From Actinomycetota bacterium (GTDB lineage Bacteria; Actinomycetota; Thermoleophilia; Solirubrobacterales; Solirubrobacteraceae), in assembly GCA_005888335.1 (NCBI GenBank), contig VAWY01000136.1, positions 1 to 52,528 on the forward strand: 52,528 nt of DNA, read 5' to 3'. The notes beneath the pieces are model-generated. The model searched no databases. It was not told where the DNA came from and was given only the letters and a program-made list of their open reading frames with translations. The position numbers and the translations under genes are program-made. Shown here piece after piece: positions 33,176 to 41,300 of the stretch (position 1 is the first letter of the stretch; every line of letters starts with the position of its first letter).

Positions 33176-34201
33176 CTATGCCGGACAGAGGTCCGGGCGG
33201 TGCGGCTGGTTGAGGCCGCGGCGCAGCGAGGCGAAGGCCAGCCCGCCGACCAGCAGGGGCAGCCAGAAGAGGATCACGCGGTAGGCGAGGACGGCCGCGG
33301 CCGCCGGCGCCGCCGGCTCGCCGTAGACGATCAGCGCCCCGACCAGGCCGCCGTCGATCCCGCCGATCCCGCCGGGGATCGGCAGCAGCCCGCCGAGCTG
33401 CCCGATCAGGTAGCCGATGAGGATGATCGACACCGGGGGCACGTCACCGAACGCGTGGAACGTGGCCCACAGCACCGCGTTGTCCCACGCCCAGTAGCCG
33501 ATCGCGCCGACGACCACGAGCAGGTCGCCCGAACGGAGGAGCGCGATCGCCTCGGCGGTGCCGCCGGCCACCGCGCGCCGCGCCGCGGCGAGCGCGCGCC
33601 GGGCCCCCGCCTGCGCGGGTTGCTCCACCGGGCCGATCCAGCGCAGCGCGGGCACGGCGACGATCACCAGCGCCGCCGCGGCCCCCGGCGCCGCCGTCAG
33701 CCACAGCGACCGGTGCGGCCCGACCAGCCCTGTCGCCATCAGCGTGCCGAGGACGGCGACGGCGACGAAGTTCACCGAGCTCTTGATGAGGAAGAAGGCC
33801 ACCGACCGGCGGGCGATCTGGTCGGCCGGCATCCCCCCTTGGCGCAGGACCCAGGCGCCCAGGGCGAGCCCGCCGGCGCCGCTGGCCGGTACGAGCGACC
33901 CGACGGCGAGCTCGGAGAACGCGATCTCGAAGCTCGAGCGCCACGACATCCGCGCGCAGAAGATCGGGCGAAACATCAGGACGTAGGAGACGCACGAGAG
34001 CCCCTCGAAGGCCACGCCGAGCGCGAGCCAGCCGGGACGGGCGCCGGCGAGGCGCTCGCGCACCTCCCCCAGCCCGGGAGCCAGCAGGAAGACCGCGACG
34101 AGGGCGGCGAGCAGCGCGACGACCTGCAGCGCGCGGCGGCGCAGCCGCCTCGGCTCCAGCTCGCCGGGAAGCGCAAGAATGCCGTCATGTCCCGCTTCCA
34201 T
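33176..34201 (-). CDS. Lysylphosphatidylglycerol synthase TM-region / UPF0104 flippase-like protein
   Basis: 341 aa from ATG 34201; the frame can extend to 34291, but that would overlap most of the next gene's start. About eight to nine membrane segments, with family signatures FSELAVGSLVPASGAGG near the first third and LLPIPGGIGGIDGGLVGAL near the C-terminus. The family includes AglD/MprF-type lipid flippases and carotenoid or isoprenoid exporters. The divergent small gene begins within its first codons (15-bp head-to-head overlap). Confidence 0.82.
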   Translation of the reverse strand: MEAGHDGILALPGELEPRRLRRRALQVVALLAALVAVFLLAPGLGEVRERLAGARPGWLALGVAFEGLSCVSYVLMFRPIFCARMSWRSSFEIAFSELAVGSLVPASGAGGLALGAWVLRQGGMPADQIARRSVAFFLIKSSVNFVAVAVLGTLMATGLVGPHRSLWLTAAPGAAAALVIVAVPALRWIGPVEQPAQAGARRALAAARRAVAGGTAEAIALLRSGDLLVVVGAIGYWAWDNAVLWATFHAFGDVPPVSIILIGYLIGQLGGLLPIPGGIGGIDGGLVGALIVYGEPAAPAAAAVLAYRVILFWLPLLVGGLAFASLRRGLNQPHRPDLCPA

Positions 34202-34579
34202 CAGCTCTGGATCGTCGACGCCGAGCTGGAGATCCGCAATCCGGCTCCAACCGATCGTCCTGACACCGACGCCCTCGGGACCTCCGACCACTCCTGTGGC
34301 GGGCGTATCTACGAGGCCCTGTTGCGCTACGCGAGCGAGGAGACCTCACCGTACCCGGCCCAGGTCGTGCGCGATGACGACTGCTGGCTGCAGCTGACCT
34401 TTCCCGTCTGGGCGCCGACGCGGTTCGCGGCGCTCGCCGCCGGCGCCACGGTGCTCGCGGAGGCCTGCGCGCGCGCAGAGGCCGACACCGCGGTCGTGCG
34501 CCTCGCCGCCGGCGAGAGCGTTGACGAGCTGCACGACTACCGCGGCCGGGTCCATGTGATGGAGCGGGCGGCCACATGA
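34187..34579 (+). CDS. Hypothetical protein
   Basis: 130 aa. Balanced composition with few Arg runs, unlike antisense shadows; conserved-looking blocks IVDAELEIRNPAPTDRPD, GRIYEALLRYASEETSPYP and WLQLTFPVWAPTRFAAL, with an Ala-rich helix after. I do not recognise it. AAGAAT lies 6 nt before the ATG. It overlaps the start of the minus-strand flippase-like gene. Confidence 0.55.
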   Translation: MSRFHQLWIVDAELEIRNPAPTDRPDTDALGTSDHSCGGRIYEALLRYASEETSPYPAQVVRDDDCWLQLTFPVWAPTRFAALAAGATVLAEACARAEADTAVVRLAAGESVDELHDYRGRVHVMERAAT

Positions 34580-34803
34580 GCCGAGGGGCGCGACCACGGC
34601 TGCGGCACGATGCCCGCCAGGGACGTCTGGTCGGTGACCATGGCGTTCACGGCCATGTCGCGACAGGCGTCAGAGGGGTCGGTCGTGTAGCTGTTGGGGT
34701 CGGTGCCGTCGCGCACCTCGTCGCCGTCCGTACGGCAGTCGCCGCCGGTGTCCTTGTTGTGGGCGTGCCCGCCGCACGGCGGGCCTCGGCGAATGGACGC
34801 CAC
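34537..34803 (-). CDS. Possible small protein with a thrombospondin-type-3-like calcium motif
   Basis: 88 aa from GTG 34803 (GGAG shortly before). Central motif DTGGDCRTDGDEVRDGTDPN closely follows the calcium-binding consensus D-x-D-G-D-x-x-x-D-x-D-E-x-x-x-G-T-D-P-N of exported proteins. No signal peptide is visible, so it may be a relic of a longer secreted protein. It overlaps the end of the facing hypothetical gene by 43 bp. Confidence 0.35.
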   Translation of the reverse strand: MASIRRGPPCGGHAHNKDTGGDCRTDGDEVRDGTDPNSYTTDPSDACRDMAVNAMVTDQTSLAGIVPQPWSRPSAHVAARSITWTRPR

Positions 34804-34807
34804 GAGT

Positions 34808-34850
34808 CTCCGCCCCGGGTCCCAGCCATCAGACCCCCTTCGGGGCGGAG
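34808..34850. repeat. 10-bp inverted repeat between hypothetical and thioesterase genes
   Basis: CTCCGCCCCG (34808-34817) pairs exactly with CGGGGCGGAG (34841-34850) across a 23-nt loop. It could be a terminator or an operator ahead of the thioesterase gene. Confidence 0.5.
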
Positions 34851-34893
34851 ATGGGCACCCTTGTCGCGACCGCGCGCCTGCAAGGATGCCGCC

Positions 34894-35301
34894 GTGACGC
34901 CCCCCTTCGTGCATCGCCTCCGCGTCCGCTACCACGAGTGCGACGCCCAGGGCATCGTCTTCAACGCCCACCACTTCGCCTACTTCGACATCACGCTCAC
35001 CGAGCTGTGGCGGGAGGCCTTCGGCTCCTACCAGGCGCTCGTCGACGCGGGCAGCGACGTCGTCGTCGTCGACGCGGCGGCGAGCTTCAAGTCCTCGCCG
35101 CGCTTCGACGACCTCCTCGACATGGAGATGACCATCGCGCGGCTCGGCGGCTCGTCGATGACCAGCGAGTTCGCCGAGCGACGCGACGGCGAGCTGCTGG
35201 TGACCGGCCGCATGGTCCACGTCTTCGTCGACCCGAGGACGATGACCAAGCAGCAGATCCCGGATGTGGTCCGGGAGCGCTTGGCGCCCTGGACGCTGTA
35301 G
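34894..35301 (+). CDS. Acyl-CoA thioesterase (4HBT/YbgC-like hotdog)
   Basis: 135 aa from GTG 34894. Hotdog fold with the catalytic-type Asp in RVRYHECDAQGIVFNAHHFAYFD. Later strands: VVVVDAAASFKSSPRFDDLL and VTGRMVHVFVD. Hydrolyses short or aryl acyl-CoA in this family. AAGGAT lies 6 nt before the start, a leaderless-type layout. A second relative is at 42948. Confidence 0.88.
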   Translation: MTPPFVHRLRVRYHECDAQGIVFNAHHFAYFDITLTELWREAFGSYQALVDAGSDVVVVDAAASFKSSPRFDDLLDMEMTIARLGGSSMTSEFAERRDGELLVTGRMVHVFVDPRTMTKQQIPDVVRERLAPWTL

Positions 35302-35345
35302 ATCCCGTTAGGGTGCGGGGTCCGGCGGATCGCCCACTCGACCGG

Positions 35346-35362
35346 GGGCGCCTCGAGCGCCC
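35346..35362 (+). terminator. Hairpin downstream of the thioesterase gene
   Basis: GGGCGC (35346-35351), loop CTCGA, GCGCCC (35357-35362), 45 bp after the stop. No U-tract. Confidence 0.45.
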
Positions 35363-35374
35363 AGCCGGGTACCG

Positions 35375-35514
35375 CGCCGCCCGCGGGCGGCGGACCGCCC
35401 CGGCGGTCGGGAGTGTCGCGCAACCCAGGCACGGCACATCAAGTCCTGGGACGTAGGTAGTCAGCGGTGATCCATGACCGGGCGGTTTGACAGGGCGGGC
35501 CTGCGGGCCCGCCC
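35375..35514. repeat. Palindrome and GC hairpin in the 35302-35535 gap
   Basis: CGCCGCCCGCGGGCGGCG (35375-35392) is an 18-bp perfect palindrome. GGGCGGGCC (35493-35501), loop TGCG, GGCCCGCCC (35506-35514) is a 9-bp stem preceded by TTTGACA. I see no gene in this 234-bp gap. Confidence 0.6.
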
Positions 35515-35586
35515 GGCCGCATCCACCGGGCACCGATGAATTTCACATCGGGGCCCGGTCCCATCACTACCGTGACCACTTCCCTC

Positions 35587-37869
35587 ATGTCTTCCACACC
35601 CCGTACCCCCTCCCGGTTCGTCCGCCTGGCCCGGCTGTGCAACCGCCATCGCTGGCGCACCTTCGGCGCCTGGCTGCTCGCGCTCGTGGTGATCCAGGTC
35701 GTCGCGTCCGGCGTGGGCGTGAAGCAGATCTCGAGCTTCCGCCTGCCGGGCACCGAGAGCCAGCGCGCGTACGACCTGCTGGCCCAGCACTTCCCCGCCG
35801 CCAAGGGCGACACCGACCAGGTCGTCTTCCGGGCGCGCACCGGCACGCTCAGGGACGCCGCCAACCGGGCGCGCATCGACGCCGCGCTGCGGAAGGTCGC
35901 GGCCGCCGGCTCCGTCGCGAGCGTCGACAGCCCGTTCTCGCCGCGCGGGCAGCTGACCCGGGACGGACGGATCGGCGTCGCCACGCTCACCTACAAGAAG
36001 AGCACGAACGACATCAAGCCGAAGACGCTCGAGGGCGTCGAGAACGCGGCGTTCTCGGCGCGCAGCGCGGCGCTGCAGGTCGAGCACGGCGGCCCCGGCG
36101 CGGAGATCGTGCGCTTCAGCAAGAGCCAGGGGCCGTCGGAGTTCTTCGGGATCATCGCCGCCGCGATCGTCCTGCTGATCACGTTCGGGTCGCTCGTCGC
36201 CGCCGGGCTGCCGCTGCTGGCGACGCTGCTCGCGCTCGGCACGACGCTCGGCGTCATCACGCTCATCAGCCACCTGGTCGACACGCCGGACTTCGCGAAG
36301 CAGCTGGCGTTGCTGATCGGCCTCGGTGTCGGCATCGACTACGCGCTGTTCGTGGCGACGCGCTTCCGCGCCGAGGTCAGGAGCGGACGCGACCGCGACG
36401 AGGCGATCGAGATGGCGGTCGACACGGCCGGGCGCACGGTGATGTTCGCCGCGATCACCGTCGTCATCGCGCTCCTCGGCCTGCTGCTGCTCGGCCTGAG
36501 CTTCATGCACGGCGTGGCGCTCGGCGCGGCGACGGCGGTCCTGGCGACGATGTTCGCCGCGCTGACGATCATCCCGGCGCTGATCGGCGGCTCCGGCGGC
36601 TTCATGGACGGGGTGCTGCGGGAGTTCGACGCTCGCGGCGGCTTTCGCTTCTGGGGGACGAAGCGGCGCCTCGCGCTCCCGGGCGCACGCTGGCGCGCCC
36701 GTCGCAGCGCAACGCATGAGCGCAAGCTCGTCGAGGGCTCCGGCTGGCAGCGCTGGTCGCATGCCGTGCAACGGCGGCCGTGGCTCGCGATCGCCGTCTC
36801 GCTGGCGGTGCTCATCGCGCTGGCGCTGCCCGCGACGCACCTGCGCCTGGGCTCCAGCGACGCCGGCGTCGACCCTCCGGGCTCGACGACCCGCAACGCG
36901 TACCACCTGATCGCCCAGGGCTTCGGCGCCGGGACGAACGGCTCGTTCCTGCTGGTCGCGGCGCTCGCCGACAAGGGCGACCGGGCGGCGGCCGAGCGGA
37001 TCGCGGCGGCGGTGCGCGCCGACCGCGACTTCACCTCCGTCGCGCCGCCGGCGCTCTCCCCGGACGGCAAGGTGGCGACCATCGCCGCCTACCCGCGAAC
37101 CGGCCCGCAGGACAAGGCCACCACCGACACGCTCAAGCGCGTGCGCGATCGCGTCCTGCCGCCGGTCGAGCGCGAGACCCGCGCGCGCGTCGAGGTCGGG
37201 GGCTTCACGGCGTCGACCGAGGACTTCTCGCGCGTCGTGGCGGGCAAGCTGCCGCTCTTCGTCGGCGTGGTCGTGCTCTTCAGCGCGCTGCTCCTGCTCG
37301 CCGTCTTCCGCTCGGTGATCATCCCGATCAAGGCCGCCGTCATGAACCTGCTGTCGATCGGCGCCGCGCTCGGCTTCGTGACGCTCATCTTCCAGGAGGG
37401 CCACGGCGCCGGGCTGCTGGGGATCGGGACCGGGCCGATCGAGTCCTTCGTCCCGGTGCTGATGTTCGCCATCGTCTTCGGGCTGAGCATGGACTACGAG
37501 GTCTTCCTGATCTCGCGCGTGCACGAGGAATGGGAGACGACGCGCGACGCCTCGCGCTCGGTGGCTCGCGGCCTGCAGACGACGGGGCGGGTGATCACCG
37601 CGGCCGCGTCGATCATGATCCTGGTCTTCGCGTCCTTCGCGCTCGGCGACGACCGTGTGATCAAGCTCTTCGGCCTCGGGCTGGCCAGCGCCGTGCTCTT
37701 CGACGCCGTGATCATCCGCTGCCTGCTGGTCCCGGCGCTGATGGAGATCTTCGGGCGCCACGCGTGGTGGCTGCCGTCGTGGCTGGACCGCCGCCTGCCG
37801 CGGCTGGCCATCGAGGCTGAGCACGAGCACCGTCCGCCGAAGGCCGAGCCGCTGACCGACCTCGTGTGA
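35587..37869 (+). CDS. MMPL family (RND superfamily) transporter
   Basis: 760 aa from ATG 35587; ATG 35536 in frame would add 17 residues, and no ribosome site decides between them. RND half-repeat layout: TM1 (LLALVVIQVVASGVGV), a periplasmic-type domain about 45-190, TM2-6 with GLGVGIDYALFVATRFR, then the repeat with TM7, a second external domain and FGLSMDYEVFLISRVHEEW. The GxxxDY(A/E) signatures in both halves carry the proton-relay Asp. Relatives (MmpL, YdfJ) export lipids or hydrophobic drugs. Confidence 0.9.
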   Translation: MSSTPRTPSRFVRLARLCNRHRWRTFGAWLLALVVIQVVASGVGVKQISSFRLPGTESQRAYDLLAQHFPAAKGDTDQVVFRARTGTLRDAANRARIDAALRKVAAAGSVASVDSPFSPRGQLTRDGRIGVATLTYKKSTNDIKPKTLEGVENAAFSARSAALQVEHGGPGAEIVRFSKSQGPSEFFGIIAAAIVLLITFGSLVAAGLPLLATLLALGTTLGVITLISHLVDTPDFAKQLALLIGLGVGIDYALFVATRFRAEVRSGRDRDEAIEMAVDTAGRTVMFAAITVVIALLGLLLLGLSFMHGVALGAATAVLATMFAALTIIPALIGGSGGFMDGVLREFDARGGFRFWGTKRRLALPGARWRARRSATHERKLVEGSGWQRWSHAVQRRPWLAIAVSLAVLIALALPATHLRLGSSDAGVDPPGSTTRNAYHLIAQGFGAGTNGSFLLVAALADKGDRAAAERIAAAVRADRDFTSVAPPALSPDGKVATIAAYPRTGPQDKATTDTLKRVRDRVLPPVERETRARVEVGGFTASTEDFSRVVAGKLPLFVGVVVLFSALLLLAVFRSVIIPIKAAVMNLLSIGAALGFVTLIFQEGHGAGLLGIGTGPIESFVPVLMFAIVFGLSMDYEVFLISRVHEEWETTRDASRSVARGLQTTGRVITAAASIMILVFASFALGDDRVIKLFGLGLASAVLFDAVIIRCLLVPALMEIFGRHAWWLPSWLDRRLPRLAIEAEHEHRPPKAEPLTDLV

Positions 37870-37967
37870 CGGGGGACGACAGAGAAATGGGCTAACGGGC
37901 GACCCGTTGTCGCGAGGTCGGCACAGGCGTAGGGTCGCCTCAACGCCACGCGGTGCAAGGAGGCACG

Positions 37968-39113
37968 GTGCCCATTTTCTCTCGTCTCGCCCTCGCAGTC
38001 CTCGTTGTTCTCGTCGCCACGGCGGCCGCGGCGCCCGCCGCCCGTCGTGCGCCGCGGCTGGCGGGGGTGCACATCACCGGCGTCGCTCCCTCGAGTGTCT
38101 CGGTCGTGTGGAAACAGCCGAAGTCGGGACGGGCGCGGGTCGAGCTGTACGTGAACGGGCGCCGGGTCGCGATGGTCCGCGGCCGCCGCTTCACCTTCTC
38201 CACGCTGGCGTGCGCCACGCGGTACCGGTTCACCCTGCGGGCGCGCAACCCGAACGGCCGGCGCTCCGGGCGCTTCCAGCTGTTCGTGACGACGGCGGCG
38301 TGTGCCGGGCCGGATCCCGGTGACAAGGGCGATGGCGAGCAGCCGCCGCCGATCCCGACCCCGGTCGTGCCGTCTCCGGCGGCGCCGCCCACGGCGGTTG
38401 ACAGCCAGGCGCCCACCGCCCCCAGCGGCCTTTCGATCGGCAAGGTCACCGACACGGTGATCCCGCTGAGCTGGAAGGCGTCGACGGACAACGTGGGCAT
38501 CGCCCGCTACGCCGTCTATCTCAACGGGACGCAGATCCTGCCTCCGAGCCCGACGGCGACGAGCTACACGTTCACCGGGTTGACGTGCAACACGGACTAC
38601 CTCGTGGGCGCCCAGGCCTTCGACCCGAGCGGCAACGCTTCGTCGATCACCACCCAGAAGGTGACGACCGCGGCGTGCCCGGCCCCCGCCCCCGCCCCCG
38701 CCCCGGCGCCCGCGCCGGCGCCGGCGCCGGCCCCCGCGCCGTCGGGCGACTGCCCCTCCAACCCGCTGCAGGGCGTGCAGCGGCCGGGTCAGCTGAGCGT
38801 CCTCGACGGCGCCAACCCGTGCCGGACGGCGACCGGCACGGTGACCTCCAGCCACGTCGAGCACGACGGCGACTGCCATGTCAACGTCAGCGTCGACGCG
38901 GCCTACACCGGCCTGCTCAACGGGGTCAACCGCTCGGCCGGCGGCCTGATCACCGAGGTCATCCCGAGCCACCCGCTGCCGATCCCGAAGGTCGGAAGCC
39001 ACGTCTCGATCCTCGGCACGTGGGTCAACGACCACGCGACCGGCTGGAACGAGCTGCACGCGGTCTGGTCGTACCAGATCCTGTCCGGCAGCACGGGAAG
39101 CTGCGGAGGCTAG
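37968..39113 (+). CDS. Secreted two-FN3-domain protein with a C-terminal GWNELH-type domain
   Basis: 381 aa from GTG 37968, chosen because AGGAGG ends 4 nt before it. Signal peptide 1-22. FN3 module one about 30-105 (ATRYRFTLRARNPNG), Pro-rich linker, FN3 module two about 143-230 (DNVGIARYAVYLNG, FDPSGNASS). A (PA)n linker (PAPAPAPAPAPAP) follows. The C-terminal 110 residues contain DGDCHVNVSVDA and TGWNELHAVW, a motif I have seen in exported hypothetical proteins. Probably cell-surface, glycan-binding; function unknown. Confidence 0.8.
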   Translation: MPIFSRLALAVLVVLVATAAAAPAARRAPRLAGVHITGVAPSSVSVVWKQPKSGRARVELYVNGRRVAMVRGRRFTFSTLACATRYRFTLRARNPNGRRSGRFQLFVTTAACAGPDPGDKGDGEQPPPIPTPVVPSPAAPPTAVDSQAPTAPSGLSIGKVTDTVIPLSWKASTDNVGIARYAVYLNGTQILPPSPTATSYTFTGLTCNTDYLVGAQAFDPSGNASSITTQKVTTAACPAPAPAPAPAPAPAPAPAPAPSGDCPSNPLQGVQRPGQLSVLDGANPCRTATGTVTSSHVEHDGDCHVNVSVDAAYTGLLNGVNRSAGGLITEVIPSHPLPIPKVGSHVSILGTWVNDHATGWNELHAVWSYQILSGSTGSCGG

Positions 39114-39129
39114 GAGCGAACGCCGATCT

Positions 39130-39166
39130 GAGCCGCGGATTCGAGCATGCGCTCGATTCGCGGCTC
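39130..39166. terminator. Bidirectional hairpin between convergent genes
   Basis: GAGCCGCG (39130-39137) with CGCGGCTC (39159-39166), enclosing TCGAGC (39141-39146), loop ATGC, GCTCGA (39151-39156). It sits between the FN3 gene end (39113) and the facing monooxygenase gene end (39193). Confidence 0.7.
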
Positions 39167-39192
39167 GATCGCCGCCGTCTACCCCGGCCTGG

Positions 39193-40344
39193 CTACAGCT
39201 GCGTCGTGTCCGTCGGCTGGCCGAGCAGCAGGCGGCCGGTCAGCTCCCACGTCGCGGGTGCGACGAGCATGTGCTGCGTGGCCACGTGGGCGTCCCGGAA
39301 GCGGCGCTGCAGCGGGCTCGTCTCGTAGATGGCGCTGCCGCCGCCCAGCCGGTAGGCGCTCTGCGCCACGTCCGCGCACGTGAGTGCGGCGTGCGTGGCG
39401 GCCAGCCGCAGGCCGGTGCGCGCTTCCACGCCGACGTCGCCGGCGGCGAGCGCGTGCTCCCAGGCCTCGTCGATCGCGCTCAGCAGCAGCGCGCGCGCCG
39501 CTCGCAGCGCCGCCTCGGCGCGCGCCACCTCGGCCTGGACGGTGCCGCGCTGCGCCAGCGCGCGCGTGCCGCCGGTCGGCACCTTGGCGGCGGCCATCGC
39601 GGTGAGGTCGTCGAGCGCACCGCGCGCGATCCCGAGACTCACCCCCGCGATGGCCAGCGCGAGCAGGCCGAACAGCGGGAAGGCGTAGAGCATGCCGTCG
39701 TGGCGCGGCGGGTCGGTGATCACCGAGGCCGCCATCTCGGCGGGGACGAACGCGTCGCGCAGCTCGATGTCGTGGCTGCCGGTGGCCCGCAGGCCGGCGA
39801 CGTGCCACGTGTCGTGGATGGTGAACTCCCGCGCCGGGGCCAGCATGAGCCGCACGTCGGGCATGCCGCTCGGCAGCGCCTGCAGCGCGCCGTCCTCGTC
39901 GACGACGCAGCCGCCCATCAGCCAGTCGCAGTGCTCGCAGCCGCTGGCGAACGGCCAGCGCCCGCTCACGCGAAAGCCGCCATCGGCGGGCACGGCGCGC
40001 CCGCGCGGGGCGAAGACGCCGCCCGCGATCGCCGACGGCTCGGCGAAGACCTCGCGCGCGCGCTCCACCGGCAGGTAGGCGGCCAGCAGCCCGCTCGTCG
40101 CGCCGATCGCCACGCACCAGCCGGCGGCGCCGTCGCCGCGCGCGAGCGCCTCGACGGCCTGCACGAGTACAGCCGGATGGGCCTCCAACCCGCCGGTGGC
40201 GGCGGGGACGCAGAGCCGGAACAGCCCCGCCTCGGCGAGCGACGCGACGAGCGGCGCGGGCAGCCGCCGAGCGCGCTCGGCCGCGGCGGCGTGCTCTGCG
40301 GCGACCGGCGCGAGGGCGCGCGCGGCCGCGACGGGATCGCTCAC
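39193..40344 (-). CDS. Acyl-CoA dehydrogenase-fold flavin-dependent monooxygenase (HsaA/HpaB-like)
   Basis: 383 aa; GTG start overlaps the catalase stop (GTGA). ACAD fold of the Acyl-CoA_dh_2 type: LFRLCVPAATGGLEAHP, GWCVAIGATSGLLAAYLP, SGRWPFASGCEHCDWLMGG and GLRATGSHDIEL. This pattern marks two-component FMNH2/FADH2-dependent hydroxylases such as HsaA (steroid ring A) and not true acyl-CoA dehydrogenases. A flavin reductase partner is not in the window. Substrate probably aromatic or cyclic. Confidence 0.84.
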   Translation of the reverse strand: MSDPVAAARALAPVAAEHAAAAERARRLPAPLVASLAEAGLFRLCVPAATGGLEAHPAVLVQAVEALARGDGAAGWCVAIGATSGLLAAYLPVERAREVFAEPSAIAGGVFAPRGRAVPADGGFRVSGRWPFASGCEHCDWLMGGCVVDEDGALQALPSGMPDVRLMLAPAREFTIHDTWHVAGLRATGSHDIELRDAFVPAEMAASVITDPPRHDGMLYAFPLFGLLALAIAGVSLGIARGALDDLTAMAAAKVPTGGTRALAQRGTVQAEVARAEAALRAARALLLSAIDEAWEHALAAGDVGVEARTGLRLAATHAALTCADVAQSAYRLGGGSAIYETSPLQRRFRDAHVATQHMLVAPATWELTGRLLLGQPTDTTQL

Positions 40345-41273
40345 TGCGGCCGCGAGATGCCGCTGCGCCGCTCGATGGAGACCGAGTAGGCGGGCGAGCG
40401 GAAGCGCAGGATCGGGTCGTCGGTCAGCTCGATGCCGTCGGTCACGCGCGTCGGATCGAAGACGAGGACGTCGCCGCCGGTCTCGCGCCCGGTCTCGAAC
40501 TCGGTCAGCTCGAGGGTGCCGCCCTTGACGGTCTGGCCGTCGTCGCGCCACGGCGAGGTTGGATCATCCACGGGGTCGCCCTGACGGACGACCTGGACCT
40601 CGAGGTCGAAGCGCACCGGCCCGCGGCCCAGGCGCTCGCCGATCTCCTGCTGGAGGTAGTCGGCGCCGCGCTGCTTGGCCTCGTCGCCCGGGATGTTCTG
40701 CTCGCCGCCCTCGGGGACCCAGCGGTAGCGGACGTGGCGCGCGCCGCCGCCCGCGTCGATCCACCGGAAGGCGTGGATGGCGTAGTAGCGGCGGGTGGCG
40801 TAGCTCGCCGGCGGCTTCAACGCGGCCGCGGCGCCGCGCAGGCCGGGCAGCGCCTCAGGGTGGCGCGCCAGGAAGTACGGCAGCTTCCACGCCTGCGAGA
40901 TCCCCGGCTTCATCGCGCGGACGAACTCGACGAAGCCGTCCGGGGTGCGGGTCGGGAAGCGCGGCACGGTCTGCGCGACGATGTCGGTGCGCGACCCGTC
41001 GGGCAGATAGAACTTCGTCGCCATGCCGCGCACGTCGGGCTTGTAGTCGGGCTCGCCCGGGTCGCCGGAGCCGTTGGAGAAGCGCACGGTCACGGGGACC
41101 GGCGCGCCCTGCATGTGGGCGGCGCGCGTGAGCGCCGCGGCCTCGGACGTCGCGGCGAAGGTGCCCTTCAAAAGGAGCCCCTTGGCGTGCAGCGCGCGGT
41201 AGCCGGTGTGCCGCCCGAAGCGCTCGTGGACCGCGTCGACGGCCTGCTCGGGTGTGATCACCGCACAGACCAT
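40341..41273 (-). CDS. Catalase-family heme peroxidase-like protein
   Basis: 310 aa, shorter than classical catalases (about 480). Core: VHERFGRHTGYRALHAKGLLLKGTF, the distal-His region, VTVRFSNGSGD, DVRGMATKFYL and IVAQTVPRFPTRTPDGFVEF. It looks like the minimal catalase-related SrpA/KatE-core group, with peroxidase rather than catalase activity in several members. Coupled to the HsaA-like monooxygenase, which may leak H2O2 (inference). Divergent from a P450. Confidence 0.83.
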   Translation of the reverse strand: MVCAVITPEQAVDAVHERFGRHTGYRALHAKGLLLKGTFAATSEAAALTRAAHMQGAPVPVTVRFSNGSGDPGEPDYKPDVRGMATKFYLPDGSRTDIVAQTVPRFPTRTPDGFVEFVRAMKPGISQAWKLPYFLARHPEALPGLRGAAAALKPPASYATRRYYAIHAFRWIDAGGGARHVRYRWVPEGGEQNIPGDEAKQRGADYLQQEIGERLGRGPVRFDLEVQVVRQGDPVDDPTSPWRDDGQTVKGGTLELTEFETGRETGGDVLVFDPTRVTDGIELTDDPILRFRSPAYSVSIERRSGISRPQ

Positions 41274-41288
41274 AAACCGCCCGCGGAG

Positions 41289-41294
41289 TATGGT
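41289..41294 (+). promoter_or_regulatory. -10-like TATGGT, 6 nt before the P450 ATG
   Basis: TATGGT (41289-41294), six bases, then ATG 41301, with no ribosome site. It lies in the 27-bp gap between divergent genes. Confidence 0.4.
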
Positions 41295-41300
41295 CGGCCC

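Noticed and set aside
31667..34186. Very long plus-strand frame upstream of the hypothetical gene at 34187
   Set aside because: Antisense shadow of fadD and the flippase-like gene. Only the last 130 codons look like protein.
37894..37908. AACGGG-CGA-CCCGTT hairpin after the MMPL gene as terminator
   Set aside because: Stem of only 6 bp with a 3-nt loop and no tract; too weak to list.
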